64,000 nucleotides of DNA. Origin: Pseudomonas sp. SDI (lineage in GTDB: Bacteria > Pseudomonadota > Gammaproteobacteria > Pseudomonadales > Pseudomonadaceae). Below, one piece after another: positions 48,494 to 57,553 of this stretch. The translations under genes were made by a program, and so were the position numbers. Within the stretch, counting starts at the first letter, position 1. Each line of letters opens with the position of its first letter. Where the stretch lies: the NCBI RefSeq assembly GCF_003105155.1, contig NZ_QETK01000018.1, positions 44,538 to 108,537 on the forward strand, written 5' to 3'. The notes below the pieces were generated by a model, which was given only the letters and a program-made list of their open reading frames with translations, did no database searches and was not told the DNA's origin.

Positions 48494-49180
48494 TCAGTGC
48501 AGGCTGGTCAGGCGCCGCTGAGCGCCGACGCAGCCGTTGATATCGACGGCCTTCTGGAAATACAGGGTGCGCTGGGCGTGGTCGACACTGGCCAGCAGAC
48601 GGTAGATCTCGGCCTGGAAGTCGCGCTGCCGGCCCCACTGCATGGCCAGTCCTTGTGGCTGGCCCCGTTGGCACTGCAGGCGCACGGCCGGTTGCGGGAA
48701 GTACGCGGCAAAGCGCGTGTCCAGGCTTGCCGCGCGCTCCAGCGCGTGGCGATAACCAGGCGCGTTGCGCAGGCTTGGGCACCAGCTGTCGATGGCCAGC
48801 GCGGCCGGGGCGAAGCCCTGCGCCAGGCTGGCGTCGAGCAACGGGCAGGCCGCCGTGGAGATTTTTGCCGTGGGCAGGTAGGCGATATAGTGCAAGGCCA
48901 GCCGGTACTGCGCGACCGGGTGGTGCAATTCGGCGGCCTTGTCGAGCAGGTCGACGGCCGGCTCCAGCGTGCGGCCCAGGGCTTCTACCTGGGTGACCAG
49001 CTCGCGGTCGCTGGGACCGTTGCCGCTGGCCAGAGCGCTGCTTTGCGCGTCGGCCTGTTCCAGAAACGGCAGGGCCTGGCGGTACAGCAGGTCGGCGTGG
49101 GGGTCGATTGCTGGTGGATCGGCCACGACCAGGAGCGGGTACAGGCACAACAGTGAAAGAAGAGGGCGGTCACGACGCAC
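48494..49180 (-). CDS. Exported or lipid-anchor-free periplasmic protein of unknown function (Sel1-like helices)
   Basis: 228 residues from a GTG at 49180 (AAGGA upstream). Signal sequence MRRDRPLLSLLCLYPLLVVA. The rest is alpha-helical with short TPR/Sel1-like elements (LLDKAAELHHPVAQYRLALHYIA, and LYFQKAVDINGCVGAQRRL near the end) and four or more Cys. No catalytic motif is recognised. A 22-codon frame overlaps its start and may couple translation. It shares a promoter region with polB in the opposite direction. Confidence 0.65.
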   Translation of the reverse strand: MRRDRPLLSLLCLYPLLVVADPPAIDPHADLLYRQALPFLEQADAQSSALASGNGPSDRELVTQVEALGRTLEPAVDLLDKAAELHHPVAQYRLALHYIAYLPTAKISTAACPLLDASLAQGFAPAALAIDSWCPSLRNAPGYRHALERAASLDTRFAAYFPQPAVRLQCQRGQPQGLAMQWGRQRDFQAEIYRLLASVDHAQRTLYFQKAVDINGCVGAQRRLTSLH

Positions 49181-49238
49181 GTTTGCGATCCTTGTGCCCG
49201 AGGCTTGGCGGGCGGAAAAAAGCTGTTGCGGTGTTCAT
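49170..49238 (-). CDS. Possible 22-residue leader peptide
   Basis: ATG at 49238 preceded by a strong GAAGGAGCG site encodes MNTATAFFRPPSLGHKDRKR-AS. Its TGA overlaps the GTG start of the following exported protein by 11 bases. The ribosome site here is better than that of the downstream gene, so either the peptide is real or it drives coupled translation. Confidence 0.4.
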   Translation of the reverse strand: MNTATAFFRPPSLGHKDRKRAS

Positions 49239-49697
49239 GGTTTCAACGCTCCTTCGATGACAGATCCTGCGCAACGCTGGCCATTCTAGCCGTTGCCGGG
49301 GGGGCGCTGAAAGCTGTTGGCCGGATGGCCACAGCAGATGCGTGTTTCCAGGTCGTTGCAGGCCATCGCCACGTACGGTTTCATGCCGAACGGCGGATCT
49401 GCTGGGTTGCTGACGGTTTGATACGACGGGGGCGTATTGAACGTTGCCCTTGTACAGCGCTACCTGACCGATTCTTGTGAACGCCTTGATGTCGTTGGTC
49501 CGGAGGCGTTCTTCCTGGGTTGTGCGGGCCTCTGCCTGGTACGTGCGGAGTGTAAGGCGGAATAAAAACAATTGAACCTGATAAAAGTATCAGTTGCCTG
49601 CTACCCCGAACGCAGTGCTCAAGACGGGGGCAATCCGGGTTAAGCCGGTGCCGCTCAGGTAGAATCCCGCCACACACAGCGTTTCGAGGTTACTGCG
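49239..49697. other. Divergent intergenic region upstream of polB
   Basis: 459 bases between the small leader frame and polB. Near the right end is the LexA-like palindrome listed next. I see no further gene with a ribosome site or family match; the open frames crossing it have no recognisable content. Confidence 0.4.
49578..49593. promoter_or_regulatory. LexA-like operator upstream of polB
   Basis: CTGATA-AAAG-TATCAG: a 16-base CTG-N10-CAG element with perfect six-base arms, the geometry of gamma-proteobacterial SOS boxes. It lies 105 bases before the polB start. polB is a known SOS gene in E. coli. Confidence 0.6.
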
Positions 49698-52058
49698 GTG
49701 GAGGTTCAACAGGGCTTTGTCCTGACCCGGCACTGGCGAGATACGCCGGGCGGTACGCACGTGGAGTTCTGGTTGGCCACCGACCAGGGCCCGCGGCAGG
49801 TGCGCTTGCCATTGCAAACGTCGGTCGCGTTCATTCCCGCCGAACAACGCGAGCGCGCCGAAGCGCTGTTGCGCAACGAGCGCGAGGTCGAGCTGCGGCC
49901 GCTGGCCCTGCGCGATTTCGCGCAGCGCCCGGTGCTCGGCCTGTATTGCCGCCAGCACCGTCAACTGATCCAGCTCGACAAGCGCCTGCGCGGCGGCGGC
50001 ATCGATGTCCTGGAAGCCGACATCCGCCCGCCAGAGCGCTTCCTGATGGAGCGCTTCATCACCGCGCCGGTGAGTTTCAGTGGTACGCCCGATGCCAATG
50101 GCCTGCTGCTGGACGCCCAGCTCAAGCCAGCGGCAGATTACCGGCCGACGCTCAGGCTGGTGTCGCTGGACATCGAGACCACCGAGCGCGGCGAACTTTA
50201 TTCGATTGCCCTTGAGGGCTGTGGCCAGCGCCAGGTGTACATGCTCGGCCCGGCCAATGGCGACGCCAGCGGCGTCGATTTCGACCTGACCTACTGCGCC
50301 AGCCGCGCCGAGCTGCTCGAATGCCTGAATGCCTGGCTGGCGCGCCACGACCCGGATGCGATCATCGGCTGGAACCTGGTGCAGTTCGACCTGCGCGTGC
50401 TGCAAAAGCATGCCGAGCAGTTGCAGGTGCCGCTGCGCCTGGGACGCGGTGGTGCGCCGATGGAGTGGCGCGAGCACGCTAGCCGTGCGCACTTTTTTGC
50501 CGGCGCTGCCGGGCGGTTGATCATCGATGGTATCGAAGCGCTGCGCTCGGCGACCTGGAGCTTTTCCTCGTTCAGCCTGGAGAATGTCGCGCAAACCCTG
50601 CTCGGCGAGGGCAAGGCCATCGACACGCCGTACCAGCGCATGGACGAAATCAACCGCATGTTCGCCGAGGACAAGCCGGCACTGGCCCGTTACAACCTCA
50701 AGGACTGCGAGCTGGTGACGCGGATCTTCGCCAAGACCGAGCTGCTGACCTTCCTGCTCGAGCGGGCCACGGTCACCGGCTTGCCGGCGGACCGCAGCGG
50801 CGGTTCGGTGGCGGCCTTCTGTCACTTGTATATCCCGCTGATGCACCGCCAGGGCTTCGTTGCGCCGAACCTCGGCGGGCGGCCGGACGAAGCCAGCCCG
50901 GGCGGCTTCGTCATGGACTCGCGACCAGGCCTGTACGAGTCGGTGCTGGTACTCGATTACAAGAGCCTGTACCCGTCGATCATCCGCAGCTTTCTCATCG
51001 ACCCCATCGGCCTGGTCGAAGGGTTGCGCGAACCAGACGATGTGCATTCGGTGCCGGGCTTTCGCGGGGCGCGTTTTTCGCGCCGCAGCCATTGCCTGCC
51101 GGCGATTGTCGAACGGGTCTGGCAGGGGCGCGAGGCGGCCAAACGCGAGCACAATGCGCCGCTGTCACAGGCCCTGAAGATCATCATGAATGCCTTCTAC
51201 GGCGTGCTCGGCTCCAGCGGTTGTCGGTTCTTCGACCCGCGTCTGGCGTCGTCGATCACGATGCGTGGCCATGAAATCATGCGCCGCACCCGCGAACTGA
51301 TCGAGGCCCAGGGGTATGCGGTGATTTACGGCGACACCGACTCCACCTTCGTCTGGCTCAAGCGCGAGCATGACGAGGACGCCGCAGCCCGCATTGGCCG
51401 CCGCCTGGTGCAGCAGGTCAACCAGTGGTGGCGCGAGCACCTGCGTGACAGCTATGGCCTGGAAAGTGCGCTGGAGCTGCAATTCGAAACCCATTACCGA
51501 CGCTTCCTGATGCCGACCATCCGTGGCGCCGAGGAGGGCAGCAAAAAGCGCTACGCCGGCCTGGTGCAGAGGGCCGACGGGCAGCAGGAGATGGTCTACA
51601 AGGGCCTGGAAACCGTGCGTACCGACTGGTCGCCGCTGGCCCAGCAGTTCCAGCAGGCGCTGTACCAGCGGATTTTCCTGCGCCAGCCCTACAGGGAGTA
51701 TGTGCGCGAATATGTGCGGCGCACCCTGGCCGGCGAACTGGACGAGTTGCTGATCTATCGCAAGCGCCTGCGCCGGCCGCTGGGCGATTACCAGCGCAAT
51801 GTCCCGCCGCATGTGCGCGCCGCGCGCCTGGCCGATGCTTTCAACGACAGCCAGGGCCGCCCGCGGCAGTACCAGAATGGCGGCTGGATCAGCTACGTGA
51901 TCACCCTCGCCGGGCCCGAACCGCTGGAAAACCGCCGCAACGGTATCGACTACGAGCATTACCTGAGCCGGCAGTTGCAACCGGTAGCCGATGCGATCCT
52001 GCCGTTCGTCGGCGATGATTTCTGTGCCTTGATCGATCGCCAGTTGGGCCTGTTCTAA
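49698..52058 (+). CDS. polB: DNA polymerase II
   Basis: 786 residues from a GTG, the normal length of bacterial family B polymerase II. The 3'-5' exonuclease has the ExoI motif SLDIETTE and [15 protein letters not shown]. Polymerase motifs: [37 protein letters not shown]. All catalytic acids are present. It restarts or bypasses damaged DNA and is SOS-induced in enterics; the LexA-like box upstream fits. The 3' end overlaps the convergent RHS gene by four bases. Confidence 0.95.
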   Translation: MEVQQGFVLTRHWRDTPGGTHVEFWLATDQGPRQVRLPLQTSVAFIPAEQRERAEALLRNEREVELRPLALRDFAQRPVLGLYCRQHRQLIQLDKRLRGGGIDVLEADIRPPERFLMERFITAPVSFSGTPDANGLLLDAQLKPAADYRPTLRLVSLDIETTERGELYSIALEGCGQRQVYMLGPANGDASGVDFDLTYCASRAELLECLNAWLARHDPDAIIGWNLVQFDLRVLQKHAEQLQVPLRLGRGGAPMEWREHASRAHFFAGAAGRLIIDGIEALRSATWSFSSFSLENVAQTLLGEGKAIDTPYQRMDEINRMFAEDKPALARYNLKDCELVTRIFAKTELLTFLLERATVTGLPADRSGGSVAAFCHLYIPLMHRQGFVAPNLGGRPDEASPGGFVMDSRPGLYESVLVLDYKSLYPSIIRSFLIDPIGLVEGLREPDDVHSVPGFRGARFSRRSHCLPAIVERVWQGREAAKREHNAPLSQALKIIMNAFYGVLGSSGCRFFDPRLASSITMRGHEIMRRTRELIEAQGYAVIYGDTDSTFVWLKREHDEDAAARIGRRLVQQVNQWWREHLRDSYGLESALELQFETHYRRFLMPTIRGAEEGSKKRYAGLVQRADGQQEMVYKGLETVRTDWSPLAQQFQQALYQRIFLRQPYREYVREYVRRTLAGELDELLIYRKRLRRPLGDYQRNVPPHVRAARLADAFNDSQGRPRQYQNGGWISYVITLAGPEPLENRRNGIDYEHYLSRQLQPVADAILPFVGDDFCALIDRQLGLF

Positions 52059-53113
52059 CCGTGTAAGGCGAGCCGACTCTCCGGCTGGCGCAGCAGGCGA
52101 ATGATTCTTCGCGCTTCGTAAAACGGCGGATAGAACATCTCGGAGCGGTAGGAGCCCTCGATCTTGTCGACCGTGAAACGCCCAGGCCCTCCATACGCGA
52201 GCGCTTCAGTGTCCAAGGACGTAACCACGCCATGTTGGCCCTTGACCGGGAGTTTCACGGCTTTCGCCAACTGGGCCGCAAAGGATTCGCTCCCGCCTAG
52301 CGCAGATTTGCACATGTACATTTGAATCGAGTTGAACCTCGACGCGTCGAAATCAGGGCTTTCTTTTAGCCGCTTGCCGAATTGCGTGCCGGTGAGGAAC
52401 TCGCTTTTATCGCCGTTCAGCGAAATCCGTGCCGATTTCATCTTCTGCTGGTAACCATGGCCGACAATGTTCAGGCGACGCCCTCCTTTGAAGTTGTCTT
52501 CGAAGGTGGAGATACCTTTACTGAAACGTTTGATGTTGTAAACGTCGCGTGTTTGGCTGCTGAAGTGAAACGCGTCCGCGGCTTTGACCCGCCGCGGCAG
52601 AATGCCTGCCGCCAGGCGCAGCGACGCGAGGACGTTGTGCCCGCTGGGGTCGCTGCGGTTCACCGGGTCGCCAGCGCAATAGGCATAGGCGTTCAAGCCG
52701 CCCTCGCCAAACGGGCTGGCGTTGTCCGGGCTGTTGAAACGCAGCCGCACGGTGCTGTACAGGCGGTAGCTGCCGAGCACGTAGTGCCCGCTGGCAAGGT
52801 CCGGCAGTTCGCCATTGAAACCCGGCAGGTCAGTGGCCGTCCGGGCATAGCCATAGGCCGTGCAAACGAGTTCCAGGCGCGTGCGCTGGGCGTCGGCAGC
52901 CAGCAGCGTGACTGTCGGCGCTTCGGCCTGGCGTTGGCAATGCGCCAACAGGTGCGCTTCGTGCTGGAACAGGGTGAAATTGCGTTTGGCGTCGATCCCA
53001 CTGACCACCTGATCGCCACGATAGAACCGCGTGCCACCGGACGAACAATCCTGCAAGCGGTCTAGCGCATCGTAATGGTAGTGGGATCCGGCCATTTTCT
53101 GTTGGGTGGGCAT
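52055..53113 (-). CDS. Short orphan RHS-repeat core protein with possible clan-CD peptidase-like tail
   Basis: 352 residues from the ATG at 53113. Residues ~1-130 carry YD/RHS-type elements ([52 protein letters not shown]). They are followed by the RHS core boundary ([35 protein letters not shown], in parts), after which the variable toxin domain begins. The tail (~165-352) has NIVGHGY (His219) and [21 protein letters not shown] (Cys268), the His-Gly / Cys arrangement of clan-CD cysteine peptidases such as the C80 type. It is much shorter than full RHS toxins, with no secretion or VgrG/PAAR gene nearby and no evident immunity gene. Peptidase activity is only inferred from spacing. Confidence 0.7.
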   Translation of the reverse strand: MPTQQKMAGSHYHYDALDRLQDCSSGGTRFYRGDQVVSGIDAKRNFTLFQHEAHLLAHCQRQAEAPTVTLLAADAQRTRLELVCTAYGYARTATDLPGFNGELPDLASGHYVLGSYRLYSTVRLRFNSPDNASPFGEGGLNAYAYCAGDPVNRSDPSGHNVLASLRLAAGILPRRVKAADAFHFSSQTRDVYNIKRFSKGISTFEDNFKGGRRLNIVGHGYQQKMKSARISLNGDKSEFLTGTQFGKRLKESPDFDASRFNSIQMYMCKSALGGSESFAAQLAKAVKLPVKGQHGVVTSLDTEALAYGGPGRFTVDKIEGSYRSEMFYPPFYEARRIIRLLRQPESRLALHG

Positions 53114-53314
53114 GGCGCCAAACCTGAAAATCGACGATAGAACCGCAGGATGGTGCAATTGCCGAGCATCCGCTACTGACAGAAATGTCAGGTGCCCGGT
53201 GCGCCAATGCCGACAAGCCAGGCAAGTGTAGCGGCACAATTTCCTGCAGCTGTATGGCTGGGGCGGGGCCAAACCTGGGTAGTGTCAATCACCCACTTGC
53301 CCCGGATGCCCGTC

Positions 53315-53935
53315 ATGATGAGCTCGCTCGACCTGCTGACAGCCTTCGTTCTGTTTGCCTTCGTCTCGTCGATTACGCCGGGGCCGAACAACACCATGCT
53401 GCTGGCGTCCGGGGTGAACTTCGGGGTGCGCCGGACCATTCCCCACGCCATGGGCGTGACCCTTGGCTTCATGGTCATGGTGCTGGCCGTCGGCCTGGGC
53501 CTGGGCGAGGTGTTCAAGGCCTATCCACTGGCCTATACCGTGCTGCGTTACATCGGCGCGCTGTACCTGTTGTACCTGGCGTACAGGATCGCCAGCTCCG
53601 GGCCGCTGTCGGCGACCGACCCGCAGCGCCGCACGCCGCTGGGCTTCTGGGGGGCGGCGGCGTTCCAGTGGGTGAACCCCAAGGCCTGGGTGATGGCCAT
53701 TGGCGCAATCACCACCTACACCCCGGCGCAAGGGTACCTGTTCAACGTGGGGGTGATTTCCATCGTCTTCGCCGTCGTCAACCTGCCCAGCGTGTGTGTC
53801 TGGGTGATGTTCGGCAGTGCCCTGCGCAACGTGTTGCAGAACCCGCGCTGGCTGATGCTGTTCAATTTGCTGATGGCGGCGCTGTTGGTGCTATCGCTGT
53901 ATCCGCTGCTGTTTGTAGAATCCGGCTTTTCCTGA
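53315..53935 (+). CDS. LysE/RhtB-family amino acid exporter
   Basis: 206 residues from the ATG at 53315 (nearby in-frame ATGs at 53306 and 53318 are alternatives; none has a strong ribosome site). Six helices with the family signature SSITPGPNNTMLLASGVNFG, RYIGALYLLYLAYRIA, FQWVNPKAWVMAIGAI. Inner-membrane efflux of an amino acid or homoserine-lactone-like compound; substrate unknown. The downstream hydrolase starts 19 bases later and may be co-transcribed. Confidence 0.88.
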   Translation: MMSSLDLLTAFVLFAFVSSITPGPNNTMLLASGVNFGVRRTIPHAMGVTLGFMVMVLAVGLGLGEVFKAYPLAYTVLRYIGALYLLYLAYRIASSGPLSATDPQRRTPLGFWGAAAFQWVNPKAWVMAIGAITTYTPAQGYLFNVGVISIVFAVVNLPSVCVWVMFGSALRNVLQNPRWLMLFNLLMAALLVLSLYPLLFVESGFS

Positions 53936-53953
53936 GCCTTGCAGCGAGTCCCG

Positions 53954-54829
53954 ATGGAACTGATCCCCTGGTCGCATGAGTGCGCCGAACACTTCACCTT
54001 GCGCGGCTGGCGTTCGCCTGCCAGCGGCAAGCCGCTGCTGCATTTCCTGCATGGCAATGGTTTCTGCGCGCTGGCCTATCAGCCGATGCTGGAGATTCTT
54101 GCCGAGCGCTTCGACCTGTGGCTGTGCGATGTGCAGGGCCATGGCGACAGTGATCATGGCGGCGCCTTCGTTGGTTGGAACCGCACTGCGGAGTTGGCCC
54201 TGGAGGCGTTCCAGGCGGGCCGCGGCGAGTATGGCGCGGTGCCGTGTTTTGCCCTGGGGCATAGTTTCGGCGGGGTCTTGACCGGGTTGATGCTGGCACG
54301 TGCGCCGGGCTTGTTCCAGCGCGCGGTGCTGCTCGATCCGGTGGTGTTCAGCCGCACGATGATCGGCGTGATGGGCGTGGCGGCGCTGTTCGGCCTGCAC
54401 CGCCGGCACGCCCTGGCGCGCAAGGCGGCAACCCGCCGCAGTTACTGGCCGGACCGCCAGGCGGCGTACGACTCGCTACAGGGCCGAGGGATTTTCAAGG
54501 GCTGGAGCGAGGCGGCACTGCAGGCGTATGTCGAACACGCGATTGGCGACTGTGGCGAGGGCGTGGTACTCAAGTGCCGGCCGAGTCGGGAAGTGGAGAT
54601 CTTCAGCTCGTTCCCGCAGCGCATGTGGGCGTCGCTGGCCAAGGTGCAGACGCCGTGCCTGGTGCTGTATGGCGAGAAAACCTACCCGTTTGTACCGCTG
54701 TCGCTGCACAGCTGGGCAAGGTTGACGCCGCGGGTGGAGCCGCGTCAGGTGGCGGGCGGGCACTGCTTCATGCAGGAAGACCCACATGCGGCGGCGCATG
54801 AAGTCGAAGGCTTCTTGCTGGCAGAGTGA
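53954..54829 (+). CDS. Alpha/beta hydrolase
   Basis: 291 residues from the ATG at 53954. Oxyanion motif HFLHGNGF, nucleophile elbow ALGHSFGGVLTG, acid in LVLYGEKTYPF region and His in VAGGHCFMQEDP. No signal peptide. Resembles uncharacterised Pseudomonas carboxylester or lactone hydrolases. It follows the LysE-type exporter closely, so the two may act on the same small molecule. Substrate unknown. Confidence 0.85.
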   Translation: MELIPWSHECAEHFTLRGWRSPASGKPLLHFLHGNGFCALAYQPMLEILAERFDLWLCDVQGHGDSDHGGAFVGWNRTAELALEAFQAGRGEYGAVPCFALGHSFGGVLTGLMLARAPGLFQRAVLLDPVVFSRTMIGVMGVAALFGLHRRHALARKAATRRSYWPDRQAAYDSLQGRGIFKGWSEAALQAYVEHAIGDCGEGVVLKCRPSREVEIFSSFPQRMWASLAKVQTPCLVLYGEKTYPFVPLSLHSWARLTPRVEPRQVAGGHCFMQEDPHAAAHEVEGFLLAE

Positions 54830-54880
54830 TGAGTTGCCGGCCACGCACATACGCTGTGGGAGCGGTGCCTGCAGGGGGGC

Positions 54881-55360
54881 TCAACCCCGCGCAAAATTCC
54901 TCAGCGTTTCACCTTCCAGGCGATAGCGCACCCACTCGTCCTGCGGTTCGGCGCCCAGGGATGTGTAGAACTGGATCGCCGGTTCGTTCCAGTCCAGCAC
55001 GCTCCACTCCAGGCGCCCGCAACCCTGCTCGAACGCCTCGCGAGCGATGTGTCGCAGCAGTTGCTTGCCCGACCCGGAGCCACGCTGCTCCGGGGTGATG
55101 TACAGGTCCTCCAGGTACACCCCATTGCGTCCCAGCCAGGTCGAATAACTGTAGAAATACACCGCGTAGCCAATCGCCTGGCCATCCCGCTCGCAGATCA
55201 GCCCCTTGGCCGCTGCGCCCTCGCCAAACAGGCTATGGCGGATATCCTCGACACTGGCGACAACTGCCTGACGAGCACGCTCGTACTCGGCCAGTTCGAT
55301 GATGAAGGCCAGAATCTGTTCGGCGTCTTCGACGCGGGCAGGGCGGATATTCAGGGGCAT
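54881..55360 (-). CDS. GNAT-family N-acetyltransferase
   Basis: 159 residues from the ATG at 55360. GNAT fold with the acetyl-CoA loop ITPEQRGSGSGKQLLRHIAREA and DWNEPAIQFYTSLGAEPQDEWVRYRL. It resembles the diamine/polyamine acetyltransferase (SSAT-like) group by IRPARVEDAEQILAFIIELAEYE at the N-terminus and YTSLGA near the end. Substrate not established. Single gene. Confidence 0.88.
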   Translation of the reverse strand: MPLNIRPARVEDAEQILAFIIELAEYERARQAVVASVEDIRHSLFGEGAAAKGLICERDGQAIGYAVYFYSYSTWLGRNGVYLEDLYITPEQRGSGSGKQLLRHIAREAFEQGCGRLEWSVLDWNEPAIQFYTSLGAEPQDEWVRYRLEGETLRNFARG

Positions 55361-55451
55361 GGCAGGCTCGATGGGCAACGAAAAAGTTGCCTATCCTAAG
55401 CCGATCCACGGGGCAGCGTCACCCTTGCAGTGCGCTGCCCCGCAGTGCGTA

Positions 55452-55664
55452 TCAGGCCTTCAGCGCGGCATCTGGGGCGGTGGCCGGCACCGCCTTGCCA
55501 ATCGCCCGCTCGACCCGCCGCGCTACCTGCGGGTCGTCGGCGAAGGGGATCAGGCTGGCTTCGTCGTCGATCCGCGTGTCGTGCCGTTTCAGGCAGGCGC
55601 TGGTGATCAGGTAGAAGAACAGCACCCCGCTGAAGCAATACAGGCCATATAGCCAATCGTTCAT
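55452..55664 (-). CDS. Small cbb3 oxidase-associated protein (CcoQ4-like)
   Basis: 70 residues from the ATG at 55664. One N-terminal membrane helix (WLYGLYCFSGVLFFYLITSACL) and a charged tail. It starts 11 bases after the stop of the orphan CcoN and matches in size and place the small protein paired with the orphan CcoN4 of P. aeruginosa. Role in assembly or stability is inferred. Confidence 0.7.
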   Translation of the reverse strand: MNDWLYGLYCFSGVLFFYLITSACLKRHDTRIDDEASLIPFADDPQVARRVERAIGKAVPATAPDAALKA

Positions 55665-55675
55665 CGCGCGACTCC

Positions 55676-57103
55676 TCAGGCGGTGCGCGCGTTCGCCAGC
55701 GCCACGGCCGAGTCGGCCACGCGCACGGTGCGCCACATGTTATAGGCCATCAGCAGCATGCCGCCGAGGAAGCACACGCCACCGGCAAAGCGCACCACAA
55801 AACCCGGATGGCTGGCCACCAGGGCCTCGACGAACGAGTAGGTGAGGGTGCCGTCGTCGTTGGTCGCCCGCCACATCAGGCCCTGGGTAATGCCGTTGAC
55901 CCACATCGAGGCGATGTACAGCACGGTGCCGATGGTCGCGAGCCAGAAATGCGCGTTGATCAGGCCGATACTGTGCATCTGCGCGCGACCGAAGATTTTC
56001 GGGATCATGTGGTACACCGCGCCAAAGGTGATCATCGCCACCCAGCCGAGCGCACCGGCATGCACGTGGCCGATGGTCCAGTCGGTGTAGTGCGAGAGGG
56101 CGTTGACGGTCTTGATCGCCATCATCGGCCCCTCGAAGGTCGACATGCCGTAGAACGCCAGCGACAGTACCAGGAAGCGCAGGATCGGGTCGGTGCGCAG
56201 CTTATGCCAGGCGCCCGAGAGGGTCATCATGCCGTTGATCATGCCGCCCCAGCTCGGTGCCAGCAGAATCAGCGACATCGCCATGCCCAGCGATTGCGCC
56301 CAATCGGGCAGGGCGGTGTAGTGCAGGTGGTGCGGGCCGGCCCAGATGTACAGGGTGATCAGCGCCCAGAAGTGCACGATCGACAGCCGATACGAATACA
56401 CCGGCCGCCCAACCTGCTTGGGCACGAAGTAATACATCATGCCGAGGAACCCGGTGGTCAGGAAGAAGCCTACCGCGTTGTGCCCGTACCACCATTGCAC
56501 CATCGCATCGGTGGCGCCGGCATACACCGGGTAGGACTTGAACCAGCTCACCGGGATCGACAGGTGGTTGACCACATGCAGCATGGCGATCACCACGATG
56601 AAGGCGCCAAAGAACCAGTTGCCGACGTAGATGTGCTTGCCCTTGCGCCGCAGCAGCGTGCCGAAGAACACCACGCCATAGGCCACCCAGACAATGGCCA
56701 TCCAGACCGCGCCGGTAAACTCGATTTCGGCGTATTCCTTGGTGGTGGTCAGCCCCAGCGGCAGGCTCACCAGCATGATGACGATGGTTGCTTGCCAGCC
56801 CCAGAAGGTGAAACTGGCCAGCCAGTCGCTGTACAGCCGCACCTGGCAGGTGCGTTGCACGGCGTAGTAGCTGGCGGCGAATTGCGCGCTGCCGGCGAAG
56901 CCGAAGATCACCAGGCTGGTGTGCAGCGGGCGCAAGCGGCCGAAGGTGGTCCACGGCAGGTCGAGGTTGAGGTCTGGCCAGACCAGTTGCGAGGCAATCC
57001 AAACGCCCATGGCCATGCCGATAACGCCCCAGACCACCGTCATGACGACGAATTGTCGGACCACTCTGTAGTTGTAGGCCTGCACATGTTGATGTGTGTT
57101 CAT
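55676..57103 (-). CDS. ccoN: Orphan cbb3-type cytochrome c oxidase catalytic subunit I (CcoN4-like)
   Basis: 475 residues, 12 predicted helices. Haem and copper ligands of haem-copper oxidases are visible: [12 protein letters not shown] (low-spin haem), [10 protein letters not shown] (CuB His), [14 protein letters not shown] (CuB His pair), and [18 protein letters not shown] (haem ligands). ccoO and ccoP are absent, so it must use subunits encoded elsewhere. In P. aeruginosa an orphan CcoN4Q4 pair forms mixed cbb3 isoforms with altered cyanide tolerance; the same is plausible here. I found no convincing Anr box in the 450 bases upstream. Confidence 0.9.
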   Translation of the reverse strand: MNTHQHVQAYNYRVVRQFVVMTVVWGVIGMAMGVWIASQLVWPDLNLDLPWTTFGRLRPLHTSLVIFGFAGSAQFAASYYAVQRTCQVRLYSDWLASFTFWGWQATIVIMLVSLPLGLTTTKEYAEIEFTGAVWMAIVWVAYGVVFFGTLLRRKGKHIYVGNWFFGAFIVVIAMLHVVNHLSIPVSWFKSYPVYAGATDAMVQWWYGHNAVGFFLTTGFLGMMYYFVPKQVGRPVYSYRLSIVHFWALITLYIWAGPHHLHYTALPDWAQSLGMAMSLILLAPSWGGMINGMMTLSGAWHKLRTDPILRFLVLSLAFYGMSTFEGPMMAIKTVNALSHYTDWTIGHVHAGALGWVAMITFGAVYHMIPKIFGRAQMHSIGLINAHFWLATIGTVLYIASMWVNGITQGLMWRATNDDGTLTYSFVEALVASHPGFVVRFAGGVCFLGGMLLMAYNMWRTVRVADSAVALANARTA

Positions 57104-57553
57104 GGCTGTTTATCCACGGTTCCTTTCCAGGCTCGCCCCACCTTGGGGTCGAATGCAGGCGCAGATGCTAGGAAGCTCGCCGCAAACTAAACAGACTCAG
57201 AAACCAGACATATATACAGATCAGATAATGGCCCCGTAATCATTGAGTCAAATGCCTACTGTTCTGGATAAATGCAAAAATTTATTCGCTGTTACTCAGT
57301 TGTCTGCGGACTAAACAAGCGGCGTTCGGCCGCACCCGCAAGACAGTGGAATTATCTTGACATCACTGCGAAGCGCGATAGAGAATTTCTCAAACTTTGC
57401 GCGCAAAGTTTTCGGCAGGACGCCATTCGGCCTGTCTGTCATGCGCAACCCACACTTGACGCCCAGACGCCTTGAGCCCCCCGGGAACGGCACCGTTGCC
57501 AGTCCTGTGGCGGCGCCTTGGCACCGGCAAAATAATAACGAAGGGAGCAACAG
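57104..57553. other. Divergent intergenic region between ccoN and the decarboxylase-ACP operon
   Basis: 450 bases, AT-richer than its surroundings, without a gene. It holds a good sigma-70 promoter towards the right (57357-57384) and a TTGAGTCAA dyad near 57244. No Anr or sigma-54 site seen. Confidence 0.45.
57357..57384 (+). promoter_or_regulatory. Candidate sigma-70 promoter of the decarboxylase-ACP operon
   Basis: -35 TTGACA (57357-57362, perfect), 16-base spacer, -10 TAGAGA (57379-57384). The leader to the ATG at 57554 would be ~160 bases, long enough for regulation. Confidence 0.5.

Noticed and set aside
57180..57260. Possible Anr/Fnr box upstream of ccoN
   Set aside because: Only TTGAGTCAA (9 bp) is present; the TTGAT-N4-ATCAA form is not matched.
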